Positions 1-9,041 of a stretch of 64,000 bases of DNA are shown here, one piece after another (the first letter of the stretch is position 1; the number at the start of each line of letters is the position of its first letter). A model generated the notes under the pieces. It saw only the letters and a program-made list of their open reading frames with translations, searched no databases and was not told the DNA's origin. The stretch is taken from NCBI GenBank assembly GCA_000381585.1, contig KB906735.1, forward strand, positions 292,566-356,565, written 5' to 3'. The translations under genes and the position numbers were made by a program. Source of the stretch: Acidobacteriaceae bacterium KBS 83. Lineage in GTDB: Bacteria > Acidobacteriota > Terriglobia > Terriglobales > Acidobacteriaceae.

Positions 1-96
1 GGCGGCGGCCTTCGCCTGTGCCATCGCGTTGGAGATCCCATCAGTCACACATACGTCACCAACGGATAGTTCGCGACGGACGGGCCAGGCAATCGA
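1..96 (-). pseudogene. RibD/DHFR-family reductase fragment, cut by window edge
   Basis: Read right to left, an open frame from about 96 to the window edge encodes VGDVCVTDGISNAMAQAKAAA. This resembles the segment of dihydrofolate reductase-like (RibD C-terminal) proteins that normally reads VTDGIESAxAQAKAAAG. A TAG stop at 97-99 closes the frame upstream, and the usual N-terminal half of the domain is not visible to its right, so this is probably a truncated relic. The rest of the domain would lie outside the window. The assignment rests on about 20 residues and is tentative. Confidence 0.45.
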
Positions 97-194
97 CTAT
101 GAGTCGATGCACTTCCTTGCAGTGAATCTCGATGAGCAGTGCACCAGATCCTCGGCCACTGCCGCAAAGTCATTTCGAGATTAAGGGGTGGCCG

Positions 195-613
195 ATGCCA
201 GGATTAGAAAAACGCACAGCACTGCGCGGACGGGTTGAGATCGCGCTACGCGTCGAGGATCTGAATGCCATGCAGACGTTTACCAGGAAATGGTCGTTTG
301 CTGTTGATGAATAGAAGTCCGCATTGGGCGTTCTTCAAAATCGGGGCTGGGTATGGCGGTCACACACAGGTGCTCGCATTGTTCGATTTCCTACAAGTTC
401 TCGCTATCGGCGTAGCGCCGTCGCGACTTCGACGCTTGACCATATCGCATTCGAGATCGACCCAGCGGATTTCGCTGGCGAAAAGATAGACTGGAAGCAT
501 TGGGGTTTCAGGTTGCAACTGCAGAACACGCGTGGGTACATTGGCGGTCGTTTTATGTAATCGATCGAGAGGGCAATCAAGTGGAACTAGTCTGTTATGA
601 CGCTCGCGTGTAA
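195..613 (+). pseudogene. VOC/glyoxalase-family protein, frameshifted remnant
   Basis: Pieces of one vicinal-oxygen-chelate (glyoxalase/bleomycin-resistance) domain appear in order in different frames. The N-terminal strand is RVEIALRVEDLNAMQTF. The central part has LDHIAFEIDPADFAGEK. The C-terminal part is HWRSFYVIDREGNQVELVCY and ends in TAA at 611-613. HIAFEI and the glutamate in the last strand are typical metal-ligand positions of the fold. At least two frameshifts (near 285 and near 510) separate the pieces, so no intact protein can be made. Confidence 0.6.
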
Positions 614-655
614 GAAATGGAACTGGGCCGACATCCAGGAGCTATTCTCTTCTTT

Positions 656-1165
656 ATGAGTGAAGGGCGCCAATTGGCGACCACGATCCGTCCGGCGCTT
701 TCAGAAGACGCTGAGGGCATTGCCCGCACGTTCCTGGAAAGTGCCGAGTACCACGCCCGTGTTGATCCTAAACGCTATTCTGCCCCGACACTTGAGACGA
801 TATCGGCACGCTACCGAGAGGGGCGGCAGCATCTGCCGGTGGCGGGCGGACAGGCTATCACTCTTGTTGCGGACCTCAGTGGTGAGATCGTTGGATTCAT
901 AGATGCCCGTCTCGAACAGTCGCCAGATTTAATGCACAGAGAAATGATCTATTGTCATGTCGCGGAGATCGCGGTAAGCGGCCGCCACCAGAATCAGGGC
1001 ATCGGTGGACGACTGCTGCGGGCGGCTGAAGATTGGGGGCGCCGGCAGGGTGCGGAGTTTGCATCTTTGGAATATCACGCCGCGAACACGCGCGCTAGCG
1101 TGTTCTATAAGAGGCGTATGGGCTATTGCGTAGCATCCATCACAGCGATAACGCCTCTAGTCTAG
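656..1165 (+). CDS. GNAT family N-acetyltransferase
   Basis: This is a single GCN5-related acetyltransferase domain that would transfer acetyl from acetyl-CoA to an unknown amine. The acetyl-CoA pyrophosphate loop is visible as RHQNQGIGGRLL (Q/RxxGxG/A type), preceded by the HVAEIAVSGRH strand and followed by an N-x-x-A/S-x-x-F-Y signature (NTRASVFYKRRMGY). I prefer the ATG at 656 (MSEGRQLATTIRP) because AGGAG lies upstream at 637-641. An in-frame ATG at 617 would only add a non-conserved leader. The gene is intact although both neighbours are remnants. The C-terminus is short (CVASITAITPLV), so it may be slightly truncated. Confidence 0.8.
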   Translation: MSEGRQLATTIRPALSEDAEGIARTFLESAEYHARVDPKRYSAPTLETISARYREGRQHLPVAGGQAITLVADLSGEIVGFIDARLEQSPDLMHREMIYCHVAEIAVSGRHQNQGIGGRLLRAAEDWGRRQGAEFASLEYHAANTRASVFYKRRMGYCVASITAITPLV

Positions 1166-1694
1166 CCGTGCAGTCGACGCGCTAGGACGAGCGGCCAAAA
1201 CAACTTCCGGATTGCCGGCAATGTGGAAGTGATCCGCCCGCGTTGTGACGTGATTGGATCTGCAGAACACGCCACGTGGATAGCTTCCGAATAGCCCGTG
1301 AGACGCTCGTGACCTCGCGCACAAGCCGAGATCCGGGCACGGCAGCATTCTTTGCCGCGCGTGCTTACCGTTCTTGCTGCAGTTTAGGGCAGTGCAGTGC
1401 AGTGCAGTCGATTCTGGGCACTGATTAGACATCGGTTGTTGAATGCCTGTTACCGAGCCCGAGTGAATCGATTCGTGGCCAAAATGAGTACATTCTGCTC
1501 AATGTTCCGGGTTCGTGCGGTGGCCACCTTCCGGAATGAAAGGAAGACGTACCCTTCTTTCTCTGAATCAGTGCAGGTCGCTCCCGGACGTCGCCAAGAA
1601 CCAACCCGCAACGTCCGGGACCGCCTCGCAACACTCCTGTCCGTCTCGTCACCCTTAGGTCGCCAAGGGGCTGCCTAGTCCATACGCTCGGGTC
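1166..1694. other. Region without a recognisable gene
   Basis: No frame gives a credible protein. The stretch holds a short direct repeat of GCAGT units at about 1389-1408 and a 10-bp palindrome GGTGGCCACC at 1519-1528, neither with an assignable role. Given the remnants on both sides it is probably decayed sequence. Confidence 0.5.
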
Positions 1695-2260
1695 ATGAAG
1701 TCACTTGTTAGAAAAGAACCCCTGAAGAGGATGGCGCTCTGCATAGGCTTCCTGTCAGCGCTTCCGATTGCCCAGGCCGCGCAACCTATCACGGTCACCA
1801 TGACCACTGACAACTGGCGGACCAAGGAGAACGCGAAGTTCCTCCGGCAGCTGGGTTTTCGATTATGGCTTGAAGCGACTGAACAGCGGCGATGCGGTAC
1901 TGAAAGGCATCACGTTCAGCGACGGAACGATCAAGTTCGACGTCAATACGATCGGCCGCGGCGTACCCGGAATAGCCTTTCGTCAGCAAGACGAAGGGAA
2001 TCTCCAGCTCTTCTATCTTAAGCCTGATCCGAGCTGTCCGGCCCTCCAGGCTTGCATACATTATGACCCCAGACTCATGGGGTCATAATGTGGGACTTCT
2101 TTCCGCAATATCAAACGCGAGCTCCGGAAGAACGGGGATAAGAACACATGATTCCCGCGCGTACGACCAAATCGAGTTAGTAATATATTCAAATTTTGCT
2201 TTTGCCATCGCGACTCTTGCCGGATGCGGGCTCTCCGCCTCCCAGCGTCGCCTCCTCTGG
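1695..2260 (+). pseudogene. Secreted DUF1080/LamG-like domain protein, frameshifted remnant
   Basis: It begins with a good signal peptide (KRMALCIGFLSALPIAQA, cleavage after AQA). It then passes through at least two frames: TTDNWRTKENAKFLRQLGF, followed by GLKRLNSGDAVLKGITFSDG and IKFDVNTIGRGVPGIAFRQQ. The pattern of a strand ending GTIKFDV, then PGIAFR and LQLFYLKP matches secreted concanavalin-like (DUF1080/3-keto-disaccharide hydrolase-like) proteins. Further scraps (WDFFPQYQTRAP, QIELVIYS) continue to about 2230 in other frames. The family call is from pattern recognition only. Confidence 0.5.
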
Positions 2261-2466
2261 GTAGGGAGCAATGCATTGGGACGTTCATGTTCCCGTCCGA
2301 AGCCATCCACATGGGGTGGCAGAACTTTTTCCATTCGTTCCAGCACTTGGCGTTGTCATGCGACGCTAAACCGAATGTTGCTGAAAGTTATCGGCAAACC
2401 ATTGCCCCTCTGCCGTGGAATTCTCGCCAACTTCGATAAGCTTTGGTCTAAACGACAGCATTCCCC

Positions 2467-3477
<1,011 letters not shown>

Positions 3478-3480
3478 AAC

Positions 3481-3948
3481 CTACCTACCGCTTTGCGATT
3501 CAGGAGATGCAGTGGCGGAAGGCGCTTCGATCGAGAGCAGGATTGCGGCAACAATGGCCATCACCGCGCCAAGATCCTGGAAGGGCGTCAATCGCTCGTG
3601 CAAAAAGAGTACGGCGATTGCTACGGTAAGGAGCGGATAGAGTGAGATCAGAGATATAACGACGGAGGCTTTGCCGCCAGACTCCAGGGCGGCAAAGCTT
3701 GTCAACGCTCCCAAGCCGTTGAGCACTCCGCTGAGGATCGACAACGCCAGAATGAATGGCCGGAGATGCCACTGGATGGGCACAGTAAAAGCCAACCCGG
3801 CTGAGATGGCAACCATTGCCCAAGCCCACCAGAAACAGGAGAGTTGGCTGGAGATGCGATTGGTGGAGAGCTTCTGTGTGACACCAGTGATGCCCCAGAA
3901 GACAAGAGCGATAGTCGCGAAGAGCAGCCACGCTGGCATCAATGACAT
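3481..3948 (-). CDS. Half-size EamA/DMT family transporter (second of a pair)
   Basis: A 155-residue membrane protein with one EamA domain (about five hydrophobic segments) instead of the usual two. Hydrophobic spans include LLFATIALVFWGITGVT, WWAWAMVAISAGLAF, FILALSILSGVLNGLGAL, ISLYPLLTVAIAVLFL and LGAVMAIVAAILLSI. The segment GGKASVVISLISLYPLLTV is the conserved EamA signature. The start follows the stop of the upstream half-transporter (3958) by 9 bp, so the two are probably co-translated and may form a heterodimer. The substrate is unknown, but the location between sugar genes suggests a sugar or sugar acid. Confidence 0.8.
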   Translation of the reverse strand: MSLMPAWLLFATIALVFWGITGVTQKLSTNRISSQLSCFWWAWAMVAISAGLAFTVPIQWHLRPFILALSILSGVLNGLGALTSFAALESGGKASVVISLISLYPLLTVAIAVLFLHERLTPFQDLGAVMAIVAAILLSIEAPSATASPESQSGR

Positions 3949-3957
3949 AGGTGCGGC

Positions 3958-4389
3958 CTACATGCTCAGAAGATAGATGGCGACGAGTGCAAGTGCGAAT
4001 CCGATGATCTGTTGCTTGCTGATGCGTTCGCGAAGAAACGTAACCGCCAACATCACAGTCACGATCGGGAAAAGAGCAGTAGCGGGAGCGACGATGGAGA
4101 CCTTCCCGCCCGACCCTAGTGCGCGGAAGAAGGCAATGTTCCCTGCTCCTCCCAGGATTCCGGTAACAAACGCCCACGCGATGCCAGCACGCCGCTGTGG
4201 GCCGACGGCTCCGTGGCGCGCCGCCGGAAATAGCACGAGCATCAAGGGAAGGAGCCCAACGGTGAAGAAAATCTGGTTTGTGTTCGCGTCCACGCCGGAG
4301 GAAGCGACCTTGAAGACGGCTCCCCACGCGCCCCACAATAGAATCGTGACCAGCGAGTAAGCCAGCCACGCGGGCATGCCCGCCAGCAT
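3958..4389 (-). CDS. Half-size EamA/DMT family transporter (first of a pair)
   Basis: A single-domain EamA transporter of about 143 residues. Spans include AYSLVTILLWGAWGAVFKV, IFFTVGLLPLMLVLF, GIAWAFVTGILGGAGNIAF, SIVAPATALFPIVTVMLAV and IIGFALALVAIYLLSM. GGKVSIVAPATALFPIVTV aligns with the same motif in the downstream partner, and both begin MPAWL, so the two look like an old duplication kept as separate half-transporters. Start choice is uncertain: 4389 (MLAGMPAW) or 4377 (MPAW) fit the partner; longer in-frame starts reach 4578 but have no ribosome site. It is divergent from the dehydratase gene. Confidence 0.75.
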   Translation of the reverse strand: MLAGMPAWLAYSLVTILLWGAWGAVFKVASSGVDANTNQIFFTVGLLPLMLVLFPAARHGAVGPQRRAGIAWAFVTGILGGAGNIAFFRALGSGGKVSIVAPATALFPIVTVMLAVTFLRERISKQQIIGFALALVAIYLLSM

Positions 4390-4601
4390 GGTGCGCGCTG
4401 TTGCTCTGGAGTCGATGGCAGAAGGCATCGGTGGCAAAGAGGAATGCTGAGGATACGTCGTTGCAATGTGAGCGTGCAATAGTCGAAGCAGGCCGCGAAG
4501 TAATATTGTGATCGTTCTTTCGCTTAAGCGGGGGCCGATGGGTTTGCGCCCTCTAAAGAACGCCGCCTCTCTTATCACCAGCCTCGAATGGATGCGTACC
4601 G

Positions 4602-5747
4602 ATGAAGATTACAGGCGTAGAAGCGATTCACCTGCGGGTTGAAGATCCGAATATCAGCCTTTTCGATGGCTCCTATGACGATTGCGTCATCGTCGTGCAT
4701 ACCGACGAGGGAATCACCGGACTGGGCGAAACGGAGTCCATGGCGCCTGCGATCCAGGCGATCATTCGCGGTCCTTCCGCGCACAACCATGCCCGCGCCC
4801 TGAGCGAAATTCTGATCGGCTGCGACCCTTCCGTTCATCCGTCAGAACATTGGCAGCGCATGTACGACACCACAGACTACGTGGGCCGGCGCGGATTGAT
4901 GATGCACGCCATCGGCGGCGTCGATCTGGCGTTGTGGGATCTGTATGGGAAAATCCAGGGCAAACCGGTACACGCGTTGATCGGCGGCGCACGGCGCGAG
5001 AAACTGGCGGCATACGGAACGATCTACCCGATTGAGCGCACGCCTGAGGGCGTAAAGGCTCAAGTACGCGCCGGCAAAGCACTCAACCTTCGCTCGTTCA
5101 AGTTGGCAGCCGATCCATGGTGGATGGACGATTTGCAGCTCACCGCTTCCCTGCTGCAGGCGACGCGCGAAGAGGCAGGCCCGGAAGCAAAGATCATTGT
5201 GGATGCAGCGCTGTCCTATCGAACAGCGGAGGAGGGGCTGCGGCTTTTACCTCACCTGATAGATGCAGGCGTCTGGTTTCTGGAGGCGCCGTTGCCGCTG
5301 GATGATGTAGAGGGACATGCGCAGATGTCGGGACACGGGATCGCTTTGGGCGTAGGCGACCTGGGGCTCACGCATGTGCGTGAATTCATCGAGATGATGG
5401 AGCGTGGTGGCGCAGATATCTGCCAGCCCGACATAAGCCAAGTAGGCGGTTTCACCGGAATCCTCGGGATCGCAGCGGCGGCACGCGAACGAGGCAAACG
5501 CGTGATCACGCACGGCTACAAGACCAACATCGAGATCGCGGCAAACCTGCACTTTCTAGCCGCGCAACAGAATGAAGAGATCCTGGAGTATTCGCTTAGT
5601 CATTCGCCGCTACGCTGGAGTACGACGCGCGAGCACTTTCCGGTAGAGCAAGATGGCTGCGTGCGCGTGCCTCAGACACCGGGACTGGGCGTCACGCTCA
5701 ATCCGGAAAGCACTGAAAAGTATCGCTGGCCACAGAAGCAGAGCTAG
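4602..5747 (+). CDS. Enolase-superfamily sugar-acid dehydratase (mandelate racemase/muconate lactonizing type)
   Basis: A 381-residue enolase-superfamily protein with an N-terminal capping domain (MKITGVEAIHLRVEDP) and a TIM barrel. Visible features are GGVDLALWDLYGKIQGKP, the barrel lysine region SFKLAADP, the first metal ligand in IIVDAAL, the second in FLEAPLP, the third position in LGVGDLG (Asp where Glu is usual) and the catalytic His in RVITHGYKTNIE. Members dehydrate acid sugars (rhamnonate, fuconate, galactonate) to 2-keto-3-deoxy acids. The adjacent Zn alcohol dehydrogenase and SDR suit an oxidative pathway that makes the acid sugar. Its stop overlaps by 4 bp the stop of the convergent alcohol dehydrogenase. 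Confidence 0.85.
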   Translation: MKITGVEAIHLRVEDPNISLFDGSYDDCVIVVHTDEGITGLGETESMAPAIQAIIRGPSAHNHARALSEILIGCDPSVHPSEHWQRMYDTTDYVGRRGLMMHAIGGVDLALWDLYGKIQGKPVHALIGGARREKLAAYGTIYPIERTPEGVKAQVRAGKALNLRSFKLAADPWWMDDLQLTASLLQATREEAGPEAKIIVDAALSYRTAEEGLRLLPHLIDAGVWFLEAPLPLDDVEGHAQMSGHGIALGVGDLGLTHVREFIEMMERGGADICQPDISQVGGFTGILGIAAAARERGKRVITHGYKTNIEIAANLHFLAAQQNEEILEYSLSHSPLRWSTTREHFPVEQDGCVRVPQTPGLGVTLNPESTEKYRWPQKQS

Positions 5748-6733
5748 TTCAAAGCGAGGACGACCTTCAACGTGGAGCCGGGACGTTGGGTGATCATCTC
5801 GAAGGCCTGTTGTCCCTCTTCAAGCGGGTATTGAGCGGTGTACGCATCGAGATGCACTTCGCCCGCAATGAGCAGGCTAAGAGCACGCTCGAAATCCGCC
5901 GGCGTGTATGCGAAGGACATGACAACCCTGTGCTCCTTGCGAATGCTGGTGACGAAATCGATCTCGCTTCGCTGCTGTCCCATGCCGAGCAGCAAGACTT
6001 GGCCACCTGGACGGCATAGATCGAAGGCCATCTGCCGCGCCGGTCCGCTGCCGCTCGCGTCAATGACAATGTCAAAGCCTGCCCCGCCAAGTTCCTTTGC
6101 GTGAGCAACGCCTTCGGCGCTGGCGGTATTGGCGGTATGGCTGGCGCCAAGCTGGCTTAGGCTGCTCAGCCGCTGGTCGTTCACGTCGACCACGAGCACC
6201 TCGCGCGCACCAATTCGTTGTGCGGTCAGAAGCGAAAGGGCACCCATTGTGCCTCCCCCAACAACGGCCAGACGAAAGAATGGTGCCGGCGCGAGCAGCC
6301 GGAAAAAATGCACGACATTCGCGAGCGGTTCGGTGAGAACGGCGCGTTTGCCATCCAGCGAGTCCGGCACCTCGTAGATCTGGTTCGCGGGAAGAGCGAC
6401 GAACTCCGCGAAGGTACCCGCAGTCTGATCCATGCCCAGCAAACACCAGCTTGAGCACAGATTCTGCGCGCCTGACAAGCAAGCGTGACACCGCCCGCAA
6501 CTGATTAGCGGATTCGCAACCACGCGGCGGCCGTCGGGCATGCGGCCCACAAGCTCGTGACCTAGGACGAGCGGCGGTTTGCGGCGCGCACTGTGACCGA
6601 GAAAGCCCGAAACATCGGAGCCGCAAACTCCCGCGAGGTCGATCGCTACTTCCGCCTCACCGTCGCCTGGTGCAGGGCGAGGGCGCTCTTTCATTTCGAG
6701 CCGATTGGGTGCGGTGTAGACCAGCGCTCGCAT
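5744..6733 (-). CDS. Zinc-dependent medium-chain alcohol/polyol dehydrogenase
   Basis: A 329-residue MDR dehydrogenase. The catalytic zinc ligands are in GVCGSDV and LGHE. The structural zinc loop is clear (CGRCHACLSGAQNLC). The Rossmann motif is VVGGGTMGALSL, with a following acidic residue (VVDVND) that suggests NAD preference. It is likely cytoplasmic and oxidises a sugar or polyol. I place the start at MRALVYTAPN (6733) because family members start there; an in-frame ATG six codons upstream is possible. It is convergent with the dehydratase gene and co-directional with the SDR upstream, from which it is separated by an AraC remnant. Confidence 0.85.
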   Translation of the reverse strand: MRALVYTAPNRLEMKERPRPAPGDGEAEVAIDLAGVCGSDVSGFLGHSARRKPPLVLGHELVGRMPDGRRVVANPLISCGRCHACLSGAQNLCSSWCLLGMDQTAGTFAEFVALPANQIYEVPDSLDGKRAVLTEPLANVVHFFRLLAPAPFFRLAVVGGGTMGALSLLTAQRIGAREVLVVDVNDQRLSSLSQLGASHTANTASAEGVAHAKELGGAGFDIVIDASGSGPARQMAFDLCRPGGQVLLLGMGQQRSEIDFVTSIRKEHRVVMSFAYTPADFERALSLLIAGEVHLDAYTAQYPLEEGQQAFEMITQRPGSTLKVVLALN

Positions 6734-6847
6734 ATGGAGAGAATAATGCATTTAAGCTCGCATGCAGGACCATCGAATCCTGATCTTTCATTTGGCCAAA
6801 AACCGGCCAGCGAGACGAACGCCGCTGCGTTATCTACGGCGGCTGGC

Positions 6848-7030
6848 TCAGTAGCGCCATGCCCCATGCGGCGCGGCATCCTGCGGATTCCATGCTTGAG
6901 GCTGCCGGATAAATTCGCGCGGTGTGCAATGGAGATACTTTCTGAAATCGGAGACGAAGTAAGCACTGGTGCCAAAGCCGCAGCGTTCCGCAACCTCGGC
7001 GACGTTCGCAGCGACGTCGGAGTGCCGACT
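6848..7030 (-). pseudogene. C-terminal remnant of an AraC-family regulator
   Basis: Directly after the SDR stop, in the same frame, about 58 codons read SDVAANVAEVAERCGFGTS then AYFVSDFRKYLHCTPREFI and end at TGA (6848-6850). This is the second helix-turn-helix and signature of an AraC/XylS regulator (usual form: IAxxxGFxSxSYFSRxFKKxxGxTPxxFR). The sensory domain and first HTH are absent, so this is a truncated leftover, probably of a regulator of the local sugar genes. It explains the otherwise empty 300 bp between the SDR and the alcohol dehydrogenase. Confidence 0.7.
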
Positions 7031-7834
7031 TCAGGAGTGGGCCCGTATTGTGAGACCGCCGTCCACCACCAGGCAGGTTCCAGTGATAAAGGCGCTGCCA
7101 TCCGACGCGAGAAAGAGCGCCGCGTTGGCAACGTCGGTGGGAACGCCACGGCGGCCGAGTGGGTGAAGCGCAGCGGTGTTCGCAGCGAGGGCTTCGGCAT
7201 CCGGAGACTGGCGCAAGTACTCCTCCCACAATCGCGTGTCGATATAGCCGGGGCAGATTGCGTTGACGCGGATGTGCCGGTGCGCCAGCTCAAGCGCGAG
7301 GTTTCGAGTCAAGGCGACAAGACCGGCCTTCGAGCAGGCGTATGCCGTGGAGCCTGCGAAGGCGTGGGTGGCATGAATGGAACTGATGTTGATCACTGCT
7401 CCTCCGGCGACGGGAAACAGTGGCTCGAGCTCCTGCGTAAGCAAGAACGGCGCGCGCAGGTTGATTGCGAGAACCTTGTCCCACAAAGCAGCGGTCATCT
7501 GCTGGAAGTTCGTATCCAGCTCAACACCGGCGTTGTTCACCAGAATGTCGAGTTTGCCGTAAAGAGATTTGATTTGCCCGGCTGCCACCGCAATTGCCCC
7601 GATCTGTTCGAGATCGATCCGATGAAACGTGACGGCATGTGCCGGATCCGCCGCGGTTAGCTCGTTTGCTGCTGCTTCTCCTGCGACGTTGTCGCAATCG
7701 AGGATGCAGACTCGGGCGCCTGCCTGCTGGAAGCGCTCCGCGATTGCTCTGCCGATGCCTTGGGCTCCTCCAGTGACGACGGCGCTCTGGCCGGCAAGGC
7801 TGCATGCTGTCGGCGTTCCCGCATTCTCTCTCAT
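7031..7834 (-). CDS. Short-chain dehydrogenase/reductase (SDR)
   Basis: A classical SDR of 267 residues. The cofactor motif is TGGAQGIG, an acidic residue follows strand 2 (ILDCDN, favouring NAD), NNAG is present, and the catalytic residues are Ser in ISSIHATH and Tyr/Lys in YACSKAG. The C-terminus LASDGSAFITGTCLVVDGG is typical of FabG/glucose dehydrogenase-like members. The ATG at 7834 has GAGGAG just upstream; a longer start at 7852 is less likely. With the nearby dehydratase and alcohol dehydrogenase it probably oxidises or reduces a sugar intermediate. Confidence 0.85.
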   Translation of the reverse strand: MRENAGTPTACSLAGQSAVVTGGAQGIGRAIAERFQQAGARVCILDCDNVAGEAAANELTAADPAHAVTFHRIDLEQIGAIAVAAGQIKSLYGKLDILVNNAGVELDTNFQQMTAALWDKVLAINLRAPFLLTQELEPLFPVAGGAVINISSIHATHAFAGSTAYACSKAGLVALTRNLALELAHRHIRVNAICPGYIDTRLWEEYLRQSPDAEALAANTAALHPLGRRGVPTDVANAALFLASDGSAFITGTCLVVDGGLTIRAHS

Positions 7835-8146
7835 CTGACTCCTCGCGCTCACTACCTGGGCTTACACGGCTGCATCATCGGTTGGTGGACTCTACCTGAC
7901 TTCATTGATAAAGACCAGCTCCGAGCTATCGGGAACGGTGAGCGCCACGCTCCGGCATATTAATGTGAATTCAGTACCGCTAAACGTCATTCCAAACCTA
8001 CAAAGACCGCGCGGGCAGACTCTACCTCTCCCTACCCCTCTCATTCCTGTGAAACGCTCTTGGATTCATAACGCGCGACTGTCCAGATACTGGCTCTACC
8101 AACGCATCGAGTAAAACCTCGAAGCGGAACAGTAGACTTATCTTGC
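7835..8146. other. Intergenic region without a recognisable gene
   Basis: I see no convincing coding frame or RNA structure. It separates the divergent SDR gene from the LLM oxidoreductase relic and presumably held their promoters. Confidence 0.5.
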
Positions 8147-8590
8147 ATGAAGAAGATAGGCTTCCTCTCGTTCGGGCACTGAACACCTTCACCGCAGTCA
8201 CAAACTCAGTCTGCAGCCGATGCGCTCCTTCAGTCCATTGATCTCGCCGTGTAAGCTGAGCGCCTGGGAGCGGACGGAGACTACTTCCGTGTCCATCACT
8301 TCGCGCGGCAACTTGCATCACCGTTCCCGCTGCTCTCCGCGGTCGGTGCAAAGACCAGACAGATTGAGATTGGCACGGCCGTGATCGACATGCGGTATGA
8401 AAACCCTCACTACATGGCGGAGGATGCTGGCGCTGCAGATCTCATCGCTGGGGGGCGCCTGCAGTTGGGTATCAGTCGCGGTTCTCCCGAGCAGGTGATC
8501 GATGGTTGGCGCTATTTGGGCTATCGCCCGGTGGAGGGCGAGAAGGATTCAGATATGGGACGTCGGCACACCGAGAAATTCCTCGATCTA
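8147..8590 (+). pseudogene. LLM-class flavin-dependent oxidoreductase, N-terminal pseudogene
   Basis: The frame from ATG 8147 reads MKKIGFLSFGH, then a stop where Trp is expected, then later LGADGDYFRVHHFARQLASP and IEIGTAVIDMRYENPHYMAE, followed by GGRLQLGISRGSPEQVIDG. This is the N-terminal third of a luciferase-like monooxygenase family protein (F420- or FMN-dependent). At least two in-frame stops are present (near 8177 and 8252). The sequence stops resembling the family after EKFLDL, where it runs into a different remnant. It was probably never completed after a recombination that removed the C-terminal two thirds. Confidence 0.7.
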
Positions 8591-8960
8591 TCGGTATCCA
8601 TAACGGTTTCACACTCCGCGAGCGTGAGGCGCTTCGTCCAGTCGTGAAGATTTAGCGCACATTTACGAACCTGCTCGTGAGTTCTGGGTGGGAACCTCAA
8701 GCCCCGACGCTCAAATACGGCGTCTTCGCGAGCAAATTTCCAGGCAAGGAAGATACACTCTGGACATTCATTAACCGAAATCAATACGCCATGGATGGCG
8801 AACAGATTGAATTTCCGGTTTCGCCCGCACCCGCTACTTCGATTTGTGGCACGGCGTCGAGTTGCATCCCGCTGTATCCCCAACGACCTGCGGTCTGTTC
8901 CGGAAGACTCACGGAAGGGCAACCGCATCCAGCAAATGCCGGATTAACTGCTTTGACGTC
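8591..8960 (+). pseudogene. C-terminal fragment of an unidentified protein
   Basis: Immediately after the LLM fragment, protein-like text continues in several frames: GIHNGFTLREREALRPVVK, then HIYEPAREFWVGTSSPDAQI with RLREQISRQGRYTL, then RYFDLWHGVELHP. The conserved-looking blocks and their order suggest one decayed gene tail with at least two frameshifts. I do not recognise the family with confidence; a carbohydrate-related protein is a guess from the surroundings. Confidence 0.35.
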
Positions 8961-9041
8961 GTGAGCGCAGCCTCATTATTTGGGCCGCGGCGAGTAGCGT
9001 TCTGCCCTTAGGATAGGAGGCGCTGGCGTGGGTGGCAAGAA

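Noticed and set aside
1500..1660. Possible insertion-sequence end (GGTGGCCACC palindrome and GTGGCCA words)
   Set aside because: No paired terminal repeat and no transposase nearby.
3500..4369. 289-codon minus-strand frame across both EamA genes
   Set aside because: Not hydrophobic in the expected pattern; the two EamA frames explain the DNA.
6593..7660. Long plus-strand open frame of 355 codons
   Set aside because: It is antisense to the Zn alcohol dehydrogenase start, the AraC remnant and the SDR; no domains and the opposite strand explains everything.
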